Part shown: piece after piece, positions 14,619 to 22,547 of the stretch | Numbering within the stretch: the first letter of the stretch is position 1 | Layout: the number at the start of each line of letters is the position of its first letter | Assembly: GCA_947085815.1 (NCBI GenBank) | Contig: CAMTXU010000009.1 | Coordinates: 1 to 23,528, forward strand | Reading direction: 5' to 3' | Length of the DNA: 23,528 bases | DNA from: Fen-1258 sp947085815 | Lineage (GTDB): Bacteria > Bacteroidota > Ignavibacteria > Ignavibacteriales > Melioribacteraceae | Position numbers and translations under genes: made by a program | Notes under the pieces: generated by a model | What the model saw: only the letters and a program-made list of their open reading frames with translations | Databases searched by the model: none | Told to the model about the DNA's origin: nothing

Positions 14619-16433
14619 TTACTTATCGCTAAAGTATTCTGAAATAATTGATCTGAATGCTTGCGCTTCTTTTGAAGAACGATTAATACGCCGGGCATTA
14701 AGAGTGTTGTTAATTACAAGATGAGCATCGTCCTCGTTTCTACATGTGGCAATTTCATCAAGTGTGCCGGCAAAATCCTCAATGTCATAATCAAAAATAA
14801 CTTCTATAATTTTCGTCATATCTTTATGCTCAAGAATTTCGGCAAGATCCATTTTAGGCTGTTCATCAAACGCTTGAGCCTTATTTTGATCCGGTGCTGA
14901 ATCATCGAATTTTGGGTTGTCAAAGATAACTCTTTCGGATTCATCTTCTTCAATTAATTCCTCAGCCGTATAATTTTCATCGTAATCTTCAATTTGTTCT
15001 TCTAATTCATTCATCAAGGATTGTTCTGCAGAAATAATAGAGTCTGTGGAGTTCCCATTGCTCCCCTCTTCCTTAAGATTTTTCTTATCGCGGAGGGATT
15101 GAAGAAAGCTTTCATCTTCCTCATCATCTATTACTAATCCTTTTTCGGCTAATTCCAGTTCATCCTTAAAATGTATCTGCTCATTCGGCTCGCTTTCAGA
15201 TTCATTTTCTTCGAAACTTTCGCCTATCTCTTCTTCACTTTCAATGTCTTCCAAATCATTGCTCTCTTCGTCATCTATATTGATTTCCGCAGGCTGTTCA
15301 CTCATTTCCTCCGGCAATTCAATAAGAGGCTCAATACGGCTGTCCTCATTTATTTTGATGCGGTATTTTACCGGTGGAGTTATTGTTATCTCTTCACCGG
15401 ATATTTCATTAATCTCATCTTCTGAAATTTTTTCTTCATCTTCTTGTTCATGATCTATTTTGTTCTCATTTTTTTCTTCTAATTCTTGTTCAACTTCCGT
15501 TATTCCTTCCGGTTCACCTTCAAGGGTCTCACTGCCATTTTCTTGGAGTTCGGCAATCTCTTCAGCTTCTTCATCAGATCTGGAATCAAGCTCTTCGGTT
15601 AACTCTTTTTCCTCTTCATCTTCTTTCGTTTCAAATTTTTGCGGAACCTCAGGCTCAACTATCTGCTCTTCTTTTTCAGTAACAATACTATTGAACACTT
15701 TGTGATAATCAATCAGATTAAACTTAACTCCTTCTTCATTAACAAATATTTCATCAACCTTTTGAAGATGTTTGAACAGTTCTTTCTCTTCAAGGAACAT
15801 TTCAACAGCAGAGAGTGGAATTTTTGTTTTTTGAATTTCTCCTATGTTAAAAAACTCCGCCATAGATTTAAGCGCGCTGGTTAGAATCGCCGGCAGATAA
15901 GTTTCTACTCCTAATCTATCTGCTTTGTTCAGCAATTCTTCAAACTCCTGCGAGTTCATAGAAAGAATTTTTTTAGAATTTATGTAGGAGACAAGAATTT
16001 TATTAACGTATTTGTAGTAATAGACGTAATTGAGTATCTGCTTTATATCGTTGGTGGATTTATGATTATCCTCATCAAAAACAAATTTGGTTAAAGTCCA
16101 TTTAGGTCTTACGAGATAATTAATTGTAAATGATGAAGCGTGCAGAATCAGTTTAGCTATATACTCTTGTGCAAACCTTTTTGATTTCTTGGCTTCTTCC
16201 GAGATTTGATTGAAATGAAATGATATTTTTTCGCCTGAGTAATCGAATAGTGAATTTTTAAGAAGCTTCTGCCGGTCTTCATAAATCAAATAATCAATCT
16301 CCGCAGAGATGTATTGCAATATTGCCGGATGAATATCCGAAGCCAGCAATTGTTCAAACGTGAAGTAAGGACCAAGACGGTTTAGCTTATTCAGATTGAA
16401 ATCGTAAATGAATTTTATTTCTCTTTCGAACAT
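14619..16433 (-). CDS. 604-residue acidic protein of unknown function
   Basis: I do not recognise a family. Residues 1 to about 260 are a helical, hydrophobic-aromatic domain (IYDFNLNKLNRLGPYF, then HPAILQYISAEIDYLIYEDR), predicted folded and lacking a signal peptide. From about 265 to 530 the chain is extremely rich in Glu and Asp with little hydrophobicity, so probably disordered. A short C-terminal domain follows (LAEILEHKDMTKIIEVIFDY, DIEDFAGTLDEIATC). It sits four bases upstream of obg and is probably the first gene of that operon. The acidic spacer resembles linkers that bind basic or RNA-rich partners, but this is only inference. Check for a conserved neighbour of obg. Confidence 0.7.
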   Translation of the reverse strand: MFEREIKFIYDFNLNKLNRLGPYFTFEQLLASDIHPAILQYISAEIDYLIYEDRQKLLKNSLFDYSGEKISFHFNQISEEAKKSKRFAQEYIAKLILHASSFTINYLVRPKWTLTKFVFDEDNHKSTNDIKQILNYVYYYKYVNKILVSYINSKKILSMNSQEFEELLNKADRLGVETYLPAILTSALKSMAEFFNIGEIQKTKIPLSAVEMFLEEKELFKHLQKVDEIFVNEEGVKFNLIDYHKVFNSIVTEKEEQIVEPEVPQKFETKEDEEEKELTEELDSRSDEEAEEIAELQENGSETLEGEPEGITEVEQELEEKNENKIDHEQEDEEKISEDEINEISGEEITITPPVKYRIKINEDSRIEPLIELPEEMSEQPAEINIDDEESNDLEDIESEEEIGESFEENESESEPNEQIHFKDELELAEKGLVIDDEEDESFLQSLRDKKNLKEEGSNGNSTDSIISAEQSLMNELEEQIEDYDENYTAEELIEEDESERVIFDNPKFDDSAPDQNKAQAFDEQPKMDLAEILEHKDMTKIIEVIFDYDIEDFAGTLDEIATCRNEDDAHLVINNTLNARRINRSSKEAQAFRSIISEYFSDK

Positions 16434-16448
16434 AAATCCTTACTCTTG

Positions 16449-16560
16449 GCGTCTTGGCGTTACCTTAGCGTGCTTTGCGTGAAAAAGAATTTCACGCAGA
16501 AACCGCTGGCGAAGCCATCCCTTCGGGAAAAGCAATCGCAGAGTTCGCAAAGTAAATTAT
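16449..16560. repeat. Intergenic repeat-like stretch with perfect hairpin
   Basis: The stretch is built from repeated words (ttggcgtcttggcgttacc, gcgtgctttgcgtgaaa) and contains a perfect hairpin: GCGTGAAA and its complement at 16477-16497 around AAGAA. The rest (gcaatcgcagagttcgcaaag) fits short genome-wide repeats seen in related bacteria, from memory. No ORF is present in 16434-16628. Confidence 0.5.
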
Positions 16561-16628
16561 TGTTTCTATTTCCATTATACCAAAAAGCCACAAAATAATC
16601 CCGATTAATGCGATTTGTAAAATTCTTT

Positions 16629-17057
16629 TTATTTCTCAAATGGATTAACTATAGTGAGTGTACTCTCGACTATAGAACCATGCTGCATATCTTCTGAAAA
16701 TAAAATATTGCATTTATTTTCTATTACGGAAGATATTATCAAGGAATCCCAGAAAGAATATTTGTATTTGTTTTTAATTTCAATAGCGGAAAGAGTTGTT
16801 TCTAAACTAAGCGAAGCGATTATAAATATATCATTCAATAAATTTATTATTTTTTTCTGCTTGTTTAATGGAATTGGAAACGAAATTTTCTTTGAAATTA
16901 TATTGATGAATTCATTTATTACTTGAACACTTAAAAAGAATTTCGATGATGAAAGGCGTTCAGAAATAATTTTCTTTGCCTGGGTTTGTTTTGGTCGTTC
17001 GGATTTATCAAATAAGTAAACGAGAATGTTTGTGTCTATGAATATTTTATCTATCAT
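16629..17057 (-). CDS. VapC-like PIN-domain toxin
   Basis: A 142-residue PIN-domain protein. The acidic site is visible: Asp8 in IFIDTNILVYLFD, Glu49 in VINEFIN, Asp104 in SFWDSLIISS and Asp123 in LFSEDMQHG. PIN proteins of this size are Mg-dependent RNases, and VapC toxins cleave tRNA or rRNA. A small basic protein gene directly upstream overlaps its start by 11 bases, giving the usual antitoxin-toxin order. No partial or missing catalytic residue is seen, so activity is plausible. Confidence 0.88.
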   Translation of the reverse strand: MIDKIFIDTNILVYLFDKSERPKQTQAKKIISERLSSSKFFLSVQVINEFINIISKKISFPIPLNKQKKIINLLNDIFIIASLSLETTLSAIEIKNKYKYSFWDSLIISSVIENKCNILFSEDMQHGSIVESTLTIVNPFEK

Positions 17058-17199
17058 ACAATTCTTCTCGCGAAGAATATAGTTTTTTCCCCATTAGCCA
17101 GCTAAGCATTTCTATTTTTTGAAGTGCGTATTTTTTTATCCCGGTCTTCTTTTTATTGGTTTTTTTAACAAGAACCTTTTTCCCTTTTGTCTTATCCAT
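17047..17199 (-). CDS. Small antitoxin-like protein paired with the PIN toxin
   Basis: A 50-residue protein with a strongly Lys-rich N-terminus (KTKGKKVLVKKTNKKKTGIK) and a helix MLSWLMGKKLYSSREELYDR, split as MLSWLMGKK and LYSSREELYDR, at the end. The open frame continues 12 codons upstream, but the ATG at 17197-17199 has an AAAGAGAAA element close before it and fits better. Its stop overlaps the toxin start by 11 bases. The C-terminal helix is where VapB-type antitoxins mask the toxin. I do not recognise a DNA-binding family, and this gene is short enough that the assignment rests on position. Confidence 0.6.
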   Translation of the reverse strand: MDKTKGKKVLVKKTNKKKTGIKKYALQKIEMLSWLMGKKLYSSREELYDR

Positions 17200-17326
17200 C
17201 GCTTTCTCTTTAATATTTAGTAGTAAAATAATCATTGCACTACGCAGTTACAAACCAGAAAAAGAATTAAATCCTTTAATTGCGGTCGCTGATTGTTCAG
17301 TAATGCCCAAAGTTATATTATATAAA

Positions 17327-17351
17327 AATCCCGACTTAATTAGCCGGGATT
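17327..17351. terminator. Hairpin, possibly a terminator or repeat
   Basis: AATCCCG at 17327-17333 pairs with CGGGATT at 17345-17351 around an 11-base loop. It lies in the spacer upstream of the toxin-antitoxin start and has no clean U-tract on either strand. A similar but decayed stretch, aatcccgattaatgcgattt, lies at 16596-16615 on the other side of the pair. Confidence 0.4.
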
Positions 17352-17377
17352 GTAAGGAAATCTACTTCAAGAGGATT

Positions 17378-17467
17378 TGTGTCATTCTCGACACCCCGAT
17401 TTCAAACTGTTTTGAGATATTTTGCGGAGTTTATACTGAGCAAAGCGAATGTGCTCAATATGACAAT
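17378..17467. repeat. Degenerate intergenic inverted repeat
   Basis: Imperfect inverted ends (tgtgtcattctcgacac on one side, gtgctcaatatgacaat on the other) surround AT-rich sequence with the word ctgagcaaagcgaatg. Its style matches the short tgagcgaagcgaagaatc stretch at 6811. No gene is found between 17200 and 17640. Confidence 0.35.
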
Positions 17468-17568
17468 TACAATGCTTTGCGTAAGGTGAGTTACTAATAG
17501 AAATATGCCACCTCTTAAGGTACGAATCTGAATCACACTTATGATCTTCATGCCTCTATGTGCTTGTG

Positions 17569-17574
17569 TATAAT
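17569..17574 (+). promoter_or_regulatory. Possible -10 box for the T9SS operon
   Basis: A perfect TATAAT at 17569-17574 stands about 215 bases before the operon's first start, in a stretch with no gene. No convincing -35 is present at the correct distance, so this is a weak call. Confidence 0.2.
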
Positions 17575-17643
17575 TAAACTTTCTTTTATCCTCATGTGTC
17601 AAAAAAGCAACACACAAAAAGTGTTAACTATGGAAACGTCTAA

Positions 17644-17778
17644 ATAGTTGGCTTGTATCAATCCGCCGGAAGTTACTCTGTAAATTTTGATGGAGGCAGA
17701 CTTGCTAGCGGAACGTACTTGTATAGTCTTGAAACCGGGAGCCAGAAAATTGTTAAAAAGATGACACTCGTAAAATGA
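17644..17778 (+). pseudogene. Orphan T9SS type A sorting-domain tail
   Basis: The 44 codons end ...SAGSYSVNFDGGRLASGTYL, then YSLETGSQKIVKKMTLVK and a TGA. This is the second half of a T9SS C-terminal sorting domain: the GxYSV strand, the LASGTYLYSL block and the basic end KKMTLVK. The first half with NYPNPFNP and the protein it belonged to are missing, because TAA interrupts the frame at 17641. The word tatcaatccgccggaa is identical to one in the sorting domain at 21959-21974, so the fragment may derive from a relative of that gene. Its stop overlaps the ATG at 17775. Confidence 0.75.
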
Positions 17779-17789
17779 GGAAAACGATT

Positions 17790-19037
17790 ATGAAACAGTT
17801 TTTGATATTTTTATTTGCTCTTCTGTCAATTCAAAATTCATTTGGTCAAAGTACTTCGACGGGATTAATTCCCCTTTGCGATTTGAAAACCGGATATTAT
17901 AAAAATTATCAGGGTGGACTTTATCCAAATGGAATTAATCAAAGACCGCACTCACATGATTCAATAGGTATCGCTATATCCAAACAAATTCTACCGCTTG
18001 ATTACCAAGGAAATTCAAATTCTCAGAGCGGCAAATATGTTTTTCTCTCAATCGGAATGTCGAACACTACACAAGAGTTTTCCACATTCAAACCGATGGC
18101 AGATGCTGAAATTTCCAAAAATCCGAAATTAGTTATTGTAGACGGCGCACAGGGAGGGCAGACCGCATCTATTATTTCAAATCCTAATGCTGCGTTTTGG
18201 ACTACGGTTGAGCAAAGACTTCAATTCGCGGGAGTAAGTTCAAAACAAGTTCAAGTATGCTGGGTAAAAGAAGCAAACGCGGGTCCAACACAGGCATTCC
18301 CTGTTCACGCAAACACTCTTACAAACGAATTAGTTACAATAGCCGGCATACTGAAACAGAAATATCCAAATTGTAAAATTGCTTATTTCTCAAGCAGAAC
18401 GTACGGCGGATATGCAACTTCAACTTTAAATCCGGAGCCTTATGCGTATGAATCCGGCTTTTCAGTTAAATGGTTAATTGAAAAACAGATTAACGGTGAT
18501 CCCAATTTGAGTTGTACCGGTGAGAATGCAAAAGCTCCGTGGCTAGCGTGGGGACCCTATCTATGGGCAGACGGATTAAACCCAAGGAGTGACGGGTTGA
18601 CATGGACGATTGATGATTTTGTTGAGAGTGATAGAACACATCCATCCATAACAAGCGGGAGGAAAAAAGTTGCCGATTTACTTTTGAATTTTGTAAAGAC
18701 CGATCAAACTGCACGGAATTGGTTTTTAAAAAGCGAATTAACGAATATCAATTCTAAAGAAAATTTGATACCGGAAAATTTTAAATTATTCCAGAACTAT
18801 CCCAATCCATTTAATCCAACAACTGTTATCAGTTATCGGTTGCCGGTTACTGGTAATGTAACATTAAAAATATATGATATGCTCGGCAGAGAAGTGGCAA
18901 CGCTGGTTGATGGAGAGTTAAACCACGGTGAGTATTCAGTTGCCTATCAAGCAGACCATCTTTCCAGTGGAATTTATTTCTATAGATTGAACGCAGGAGA
19001 ATTCACACAAGTAAAACGAATGATACTCGTTAAATAA
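17790..19037 (+). CDS. Secreted SGNH-type hydrolase with T9SS sorting domain
   Basis: A 415-residue exported protein, numbered here from ATG 17790; GAGG lies about ten bases before it, and an ATG five codons upstream (17775) is the alternative. The signal peptide is MKQFLIFLFALLSIQNSFGQ. The catalytic domain has LSIGMSNTTQEF, where GMS takes the place of the GDS motif (nucleophile candidate Ser91), and near its end DRTHPSITSGRKK with the Asp-His pair (about 281 and 284). SGNH enzymes remove acyl groups or esters from carbohydrates. The tail has NYPNPFNPTT, MLGREVATLVDG and SSGIYFYRL, the type A T9SS signal. Substrate is unknown; an acetyl or other ester on a glycan is possible. Confidence 0.8.
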   Translation: MKQFLIFLFALLSIQNSFGQSTSTGLIPLCDLKTGYYKNYQGGLYPNGINQRPHSHDSIGIAISKQILPLDYQGNSNSQSGKYVFLSIGMSNTTQEFSTFKPMADAEISKNPKLVIVDGAQGGQTASIISNPNAAFWTTVEQRLQFAGVSSKQVQVCWVKEANAGPTQAFPVHANTLTNELVTIAGILKQKYPNCKIAYFSSRTYGGYATSTLNPEPYAYESGFSVKWLIEKQINGDPNLSCTGENAKAPWLAWGPYLWADGLNPRSDGLTWTIDDFVESDRTHPSITSGRKKVADLLLNFVKTDQTARNWFLKSELTNINSKENLIPENFKLFQNYPNPFNPTTVISYRLPVTGNVTLKIYDMLGREVATLVDGELNHGEYSVAYQADHLSSGIYFYRLNAGEFTQVKRMILVK

Positions 19038-19063
19038 AAACCATTTCAGCAAAGGATATTTCT

Positions 19064-20797
19064 ATGGCAACGCATCGTAAAAAACAAATCACCCTTTTCA
19101 TTGCCGTGCTTATTATTTCAGTCAACGTTTCTGCGCAAACTCTTTCCCCGGACAACTGGACGAACTACACTGGTTGGCATTATGGTGGAAGCTCTTTGCC
19201 TGCATGGGGAGGATGGGCAAGAGAATTTGCAAAAGACCAGACAGGATTAAACCTGTTGGATACGACAACAATGCGGTTAGACACTGTTTTACTGAATAAT
19301 CTTTACAACCGGCTTGCATTGCTTGACACAACAGTTGATGTGATGGAATTAGATGGCGGTCTTGGTTCGGCAAGAGATACCGGCAGAGTCAAGTTTTTTA
19401 TGAGAATGATTGAAAGCGATAGCGGAAGGTTTTGGAAAGACCTTGTTTACAAACAGTGCTACAGACTTGCTCGGTTACCAAATAGCAAGGACAGGTTATA
19501 CTATCAATTGGGCAATGAAATCAGCAGCCCCGCGTACAGCGGGACCATTCGATACTGGCGGGGACAACCGTACATAAACGGATTTAATTACGACCAATTT
19601 ATCATTCCATACTTCGTTGAATATTTTATTGCTCCAACTATTGAAGCCATTGATTCAGCAAGCCTGGCATATTTCGGGCAAAGAGGAATGATAAACATTG
19701 CTATGGGTTCAATAACTAACGCACATAATCCTAACGCTAAAGTATTTCTCGATTCAGTATTGAATTACACCATCACCGGAACTTACGCGCCATCGCTGGC
19801 AGGTAAAAAAGTGTACGAACTGATTCACATTATCACCATTCATTACATGATGGGCACAGCAACAACTCACCAGTGGCTAACTACGATCAATTCGTTTGCA
19901 AGTTGGTTTGGAAGAGGAAGGGTCCGCGGTGTCTGGTCAACAGAAGAAGTTGGAATAAAAGCTGCTACTCTGGGTGCAGGGGCTTCGGCTGGTGCAACAA
20001 CCACATGCCGCTATTTGAAATGGAGTATTGATAATAATTACGCTGCACGAACTGCAAGAACGAATTACTTTGGCTGGAATACAGGACCTCCAAATACGAA
20101 AGTCAATGATCTTAATTCAGAACTATTTAGTTTTTTAGGAAAAGCAAAACTTCAATATGTTGATTCATTTCAAACTTCTTACGCTAATCCATCCAATCTC
20201 GAATGGTATGGATTTTTGAACAACACGTTGAACAAGGGAATACTTGTTACACTTCTGGCAAAAACAAATCCGGCAACTCCACAACAGAATATTTCGCAAA
20301 TTAAATTTGCAAGAGTCGGATGGGGAAATATCAGTAGCGTTACTATTACTCGATACGATACACTTGGAAATAGTAACATTCCCGCTTCACTGAGTTTCTC
20401 GACGGATTCGGTAACTGTAACTTTCTCGTCTCAAAATTTATACAGGGAATCTGTTTTGCTTCTTAAAATAAACACCCAGCCTTTAATTGTAGGGGTTGAT
20501 GCTGGTCGAGAGAAAACAGAAGCGCCATTGCGGTTTAAATTGGAACAGAATTACCCCAACCCGTTTAACCCAACAACAAAAATTAGCTATCAAATTCCAG
20601 TAGCTAGTCATGTTACCCTAAAAGTGTATAATCTTCTAGGAAGAGAAGTTGCAACGCTAGTAGATGAATACATGAATGCCGGAACTTATAGTATAGAATT
20701 TGGAGTGAGGAGTGTAGAGGTTGCAAGCGGATTATACTTTTATCAGATTAAATCCGGTTCTTTTATCCAAACAAAGAAGATGTTGGTGTTGAAATAA
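19064..20797 (+). CDS. Secreted TIM-barrel glycosidase-like protein with T9SS sorting domain
   Basis: A 577-residue exported protein with a signal peptide ending near NVSAQ. The middle resembles a clan GH-A (beta/alpha)8 glycosidase: RLYYQLGNEISSP has the Asn-Glu (N151-E152) expected for the acid/base, and VWSTEEVGIKA carries a candidate nucleophile (Glu294 or Glu295). An aromatic-rich start (WTNYTGWHYGG) and a C-terminal beta region near 400-480 follow the barrel pattern. I cannot name the glycosidase family, so the substrate is open. The tail has NYPNPFNPTTKISYQIP, LLGREVATLVDE and ASGLYFYQI, a type A T9SS signal. AAAGGA precedes the ATG; the gene starts 26 bases after the SGNH gene. Confidence 0.7.
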   Translation: MATHRKKQITLFIAVLIISVNVSAQTLSPDNWTNYTGWHYGGSSLPAWGGWAREFAKDQTGLNLLDTTTMRLDTVLLNNLYNRLALLDTTVDVMELDGGLGSARDTGRVKFFMRMIESDSGRFWKDLVYKQCYRLARLPNSKDRLYYQLGNEISSPAYSGTIRYWRGQPYINGFNYDQFIIPYFVEYFIAPTIEAIDSASLAYFGQRGMINIAMGSITNAHNPNAKVFLDSVLNYTITGTYAPSLAGKKVYELIHIITIHYMMGTATTHQWLTTINSFASWFGRGRVRGVWSTEEVGIKAATLGAGASAGATTTCRYLKWSIDNNYAARTARTNYFGWNTGPPNTKVNDLNSELFSFLGKAKLQYVDSFQTSYANPSNLEWYGFLNNTLNKGILVTLLAKTNPATPQQNISQIKFARVGWGNISSVTITRYDTLGNSNIPASLSFSTDSVTVTFSSQNLYRESVLLLKINTQPLIVGVDAGREKTEAPLRFKLEQNYPNPFNPTTKISYQIPVASHVTLKVYNLLGREVATLVDEYMNAGTYSIEFGVRSVEVASGLYFYQIKSGSFIQTKKMLVLK

Positions 20798-20806
20798 GGA
20801 CGAGCG

Positions 20807-22081
20807 ATGAATAAATTAATAATAATTTTTGTAGTGTTTGGTATTAGCAATTTTGTGAGTGGACAAACTATAAATGTTTTTAAGCCATCGGGCTGCTTTA
20901 GCAGTTCGGGAGGAAATCAAATGGATGTAATTAATCATCCTGAATGCAGAGGTGCGTTGGTAGTTACTCATTGGAAAAGCATAGAACCTTCACAAGGTAA
21001 ATTTGATTTTACAATTATTAAGAACGCTGTTAAAGTGATTAAAACATATGGGAAAAAATGGTCGCTGGCAGTTGCAAGCGGCGGTACGGGCAGTCCGACA
21101 TGGTTGTTTGATTCTCTTCACGTTCCGTACGTAAACTATTCATTCCGAGGAGTCGCGGGATATAAATTACCATTGTTTTGGGATAGTACCGTTCAACATC
21201 GTTTAACAATTCTTGCGGAAGCGCTGGGAAAAGAATTTGCAGACGAGACATCGCTCGCGCTTGTGTATGTAACTCAAATAACAGCTAACGGAAATGAAGG
21301 ACATTTGAACGGCATCAACATGGATTCTATGCGCTTGGCAGGTTTTACATCTGAAAAGTGGATTGCCTCTGTTAAGTATATTGCAAAAGCATATGCAAAC
21401 GCTTTTCCCAACAAAGCTCTCGCTGTTGAAGTTCATGAAATAGATAACTCCGCCGAAATTCCAAAAAATATTACAAACGATTTATGGGATGATGCTTCAT
21501 TGCAGCACCGGGTAGGTGCAGCAATGTGGTGGTTATCGGGAAAAACATCTTATCAGCCCGCACTTATCCAGGTATTAAAAGATTTCCCGGGCGACAAATA
21601 TGCGCAAGTAATCGGAAGATCGGATGAAACAAGTAGATTTCAAAATAATGATTACAAAACTATTTTTTCGCAAGCCAAGGAAATTGGGTTACGCTACATC
21701 GAACCGTGGGAATGGGAATATAAAAATCACACATTCGATAATGAATTGAAAGATTTTAACCACTGGGCAGATGATAGATTTCTTTTAACATCGGTAGAAA
21801 AACAAAATTCTTTGCCGGAAAATTTTTTGTTGTATCAAAACTATCCAAATCCTTTTAATCCAGAAACCAATATTCAATATCAACTTTCTTCCTCATGTTA
21901 TGTATCGTTGAAAGTCTATGATCTTCTGGGAAGAGAGATTGAAATACTCATTGATTCATATCAATCCGCCGGAAAATATTTAGCAAATTTTAACGGTAGT
22001 AAATTGTCCAGCGGTACCTATTTTTATACACTCAAAGCCGGTAATTATGCCGAAACTAAAAAAATGATTCTCATCAGATAG
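20807..22081 (+). CDS. Secreted barrel-fold glycosidase-like protein with T9SS sorting domain
   Basis: A 424-residue exported protein with a signal peptide ending near FVSGQ. The pattern ALVVTHWKSIEPSQGKFDF is typical of beta-galactosidase- or GH42-like barrels, which have a W-x-x-I/V-E-P-x-x-G-x-F/Y-D/N-F block. The strand YVTQITANGNEGH gives an Asn-Glu acid/base candidate (N163-E164), and LRYIEPWEWEY gives a nucleophile candidate (Glu299). It is not closely similar to the preceding protein. The tail has NYPNPFNPETNIQYQL, LLGREIEILID and SSGTYFYTLKAG, a type A T9SS signal. The gene follows by nine bases, with AAGGA close to its start. Family and substrate are unassigned. Confidence 0.7.
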   Translation: MNKLIIIFVVFGISNFVSGQTINVFKPSGCFSSSGGNQMDVINHPECRGALVVTHWKSIEPSQGKFDFTIIKNAVKVIKTYGKKWSLAVASGGTGSPTWLFDSLHVPYVNYSFRGVAGYKLPLFWDSTVQHRLTILAEALGKEFADETSLALVYVTQITANGNEGHLNGINMDSMRLAGFTSEKWIASVKYIAKAYANAFPNKALAVEVHEIDNSAEIPKNITNDLWDDASLQHRVGAAMWWLSGKTSYQPALIQVLKDFPGDKYAQVIGRSDETSRFQNNDYKTIFSQAKEIGLRYIEPWEWEYKNHTFDNELKDFNHWADDRFLLTSVEKQNSLPENFLLYQNYPNPFNPETNIQYQLSSSCYVSLKVYDLLGREIEILIDSYQSAGKYLANFNGSKLSSGTYFYTLKAGNYAETKKMILIR

Positions 22082-22092
22082 AAGGAACTCAA

Positions 22093-22467
22093 ATGAAAGC
22101 AAAAGTAATTTTCACAATTGCGGTAATGTTTGTTTTAGCTATGACAGTTAACTCCTACGCTCAAATGGGAGGAAATCCTCAAGACCGCCTGAAAAAAACT
22201 CTCGAAGATTATAAAACAAGATTAGAATTAACCGATGACCAATTTGGGAAAATTGATACAATCCTAACCGAACAGATGAATGAGCAGATGAAATTGAGAG
22301 AAAGTGCAGGCGATGATAGACAAACGCTGATGAGTACTTTCATGGAGTTGAGAGATAAAACAAACAAAAAAATTGAATCTCTATTAACTGATAAACAAAA
22401 AGTTGAGTGGAAAATAATTCAAGAGGAACGTGCTCAGAGAGCACCGGGAATGGGTCGCGGTCAATAA
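22093..22467 (+). CDS. Spy/CpxP-like LTXXQ periplasmic protein
   Basis: A 124-residue protein with a signal peptide ending NSYAQ. It has two LTxxQ-type motifs, ELTDDQFGKI and LLTDKQKVEW, on long charged helices, as in Spy and CpxP, small periplasmic chaperones or stress sensors. The tail is Gly-Met-Arg rich (APGMGRGQ). AAGGAA precedes the ATG. It follows the last glycosidase-like gene by 11 bases and so probably belongs to the same operon, perhaps to keep the exported enzymes folded in the periplasm before their T9SS export. That last link is an inference. Confidence 0.8.
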   Translation: MKAKVIFTIAVMFVLAMTVNSYAQMGGNPQDRLKKTLEDYKTRLELTDDQFGKIDTILTEQMNEQMKLRESAGDDRQTLMSTFMELRDKTNKKIESLLTDKQKVEWKIIQEERAQRAPGMGRGQ

Positions 22468-22480
22468 TTTTTTAAAGTAT

Positions 22481-22529
22481 AATTCCGGATGTTGGAAATA
22501 TTATAAAGTTAAAACCAGCATCCGGAATT
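22481..22529. terminator. Bidirectional terminator between convergent genes
   Basis: AATTCCGGATG at 22481-22491 is perfectly repeated in inverted form at 22519-22529, and four more bases extend the stem with one G-T pair. The loop is AT-rich. It lies between the operon end and the stop of the convergent TonB receptor gene, with T/A-rich sequence on both sides. Confidence 0.75.
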
Positions 22530-22547
22530 ATTACTCAAATATTATTT

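Noticed and set aside
14615..14698. 28-codon N-terminal extension of obg
   Set aside because: It lies inside the upstream gene, and Obg proteins start at MFIDFAKI-like sequence; the ATG at 14614 fits better.
15171..15884. Several plus-strand open frames opposite the acidic protein
   Set aside because: They are antisense shadows of Glu/Asp codons, giving Ser/Phe-rich nonsense proteins.
17402..17617. 71-codon minus-strand frame between the antitoxin and the sorting tail
   Set aside because: No family or start signal; it is in intergenic repeat DNA.
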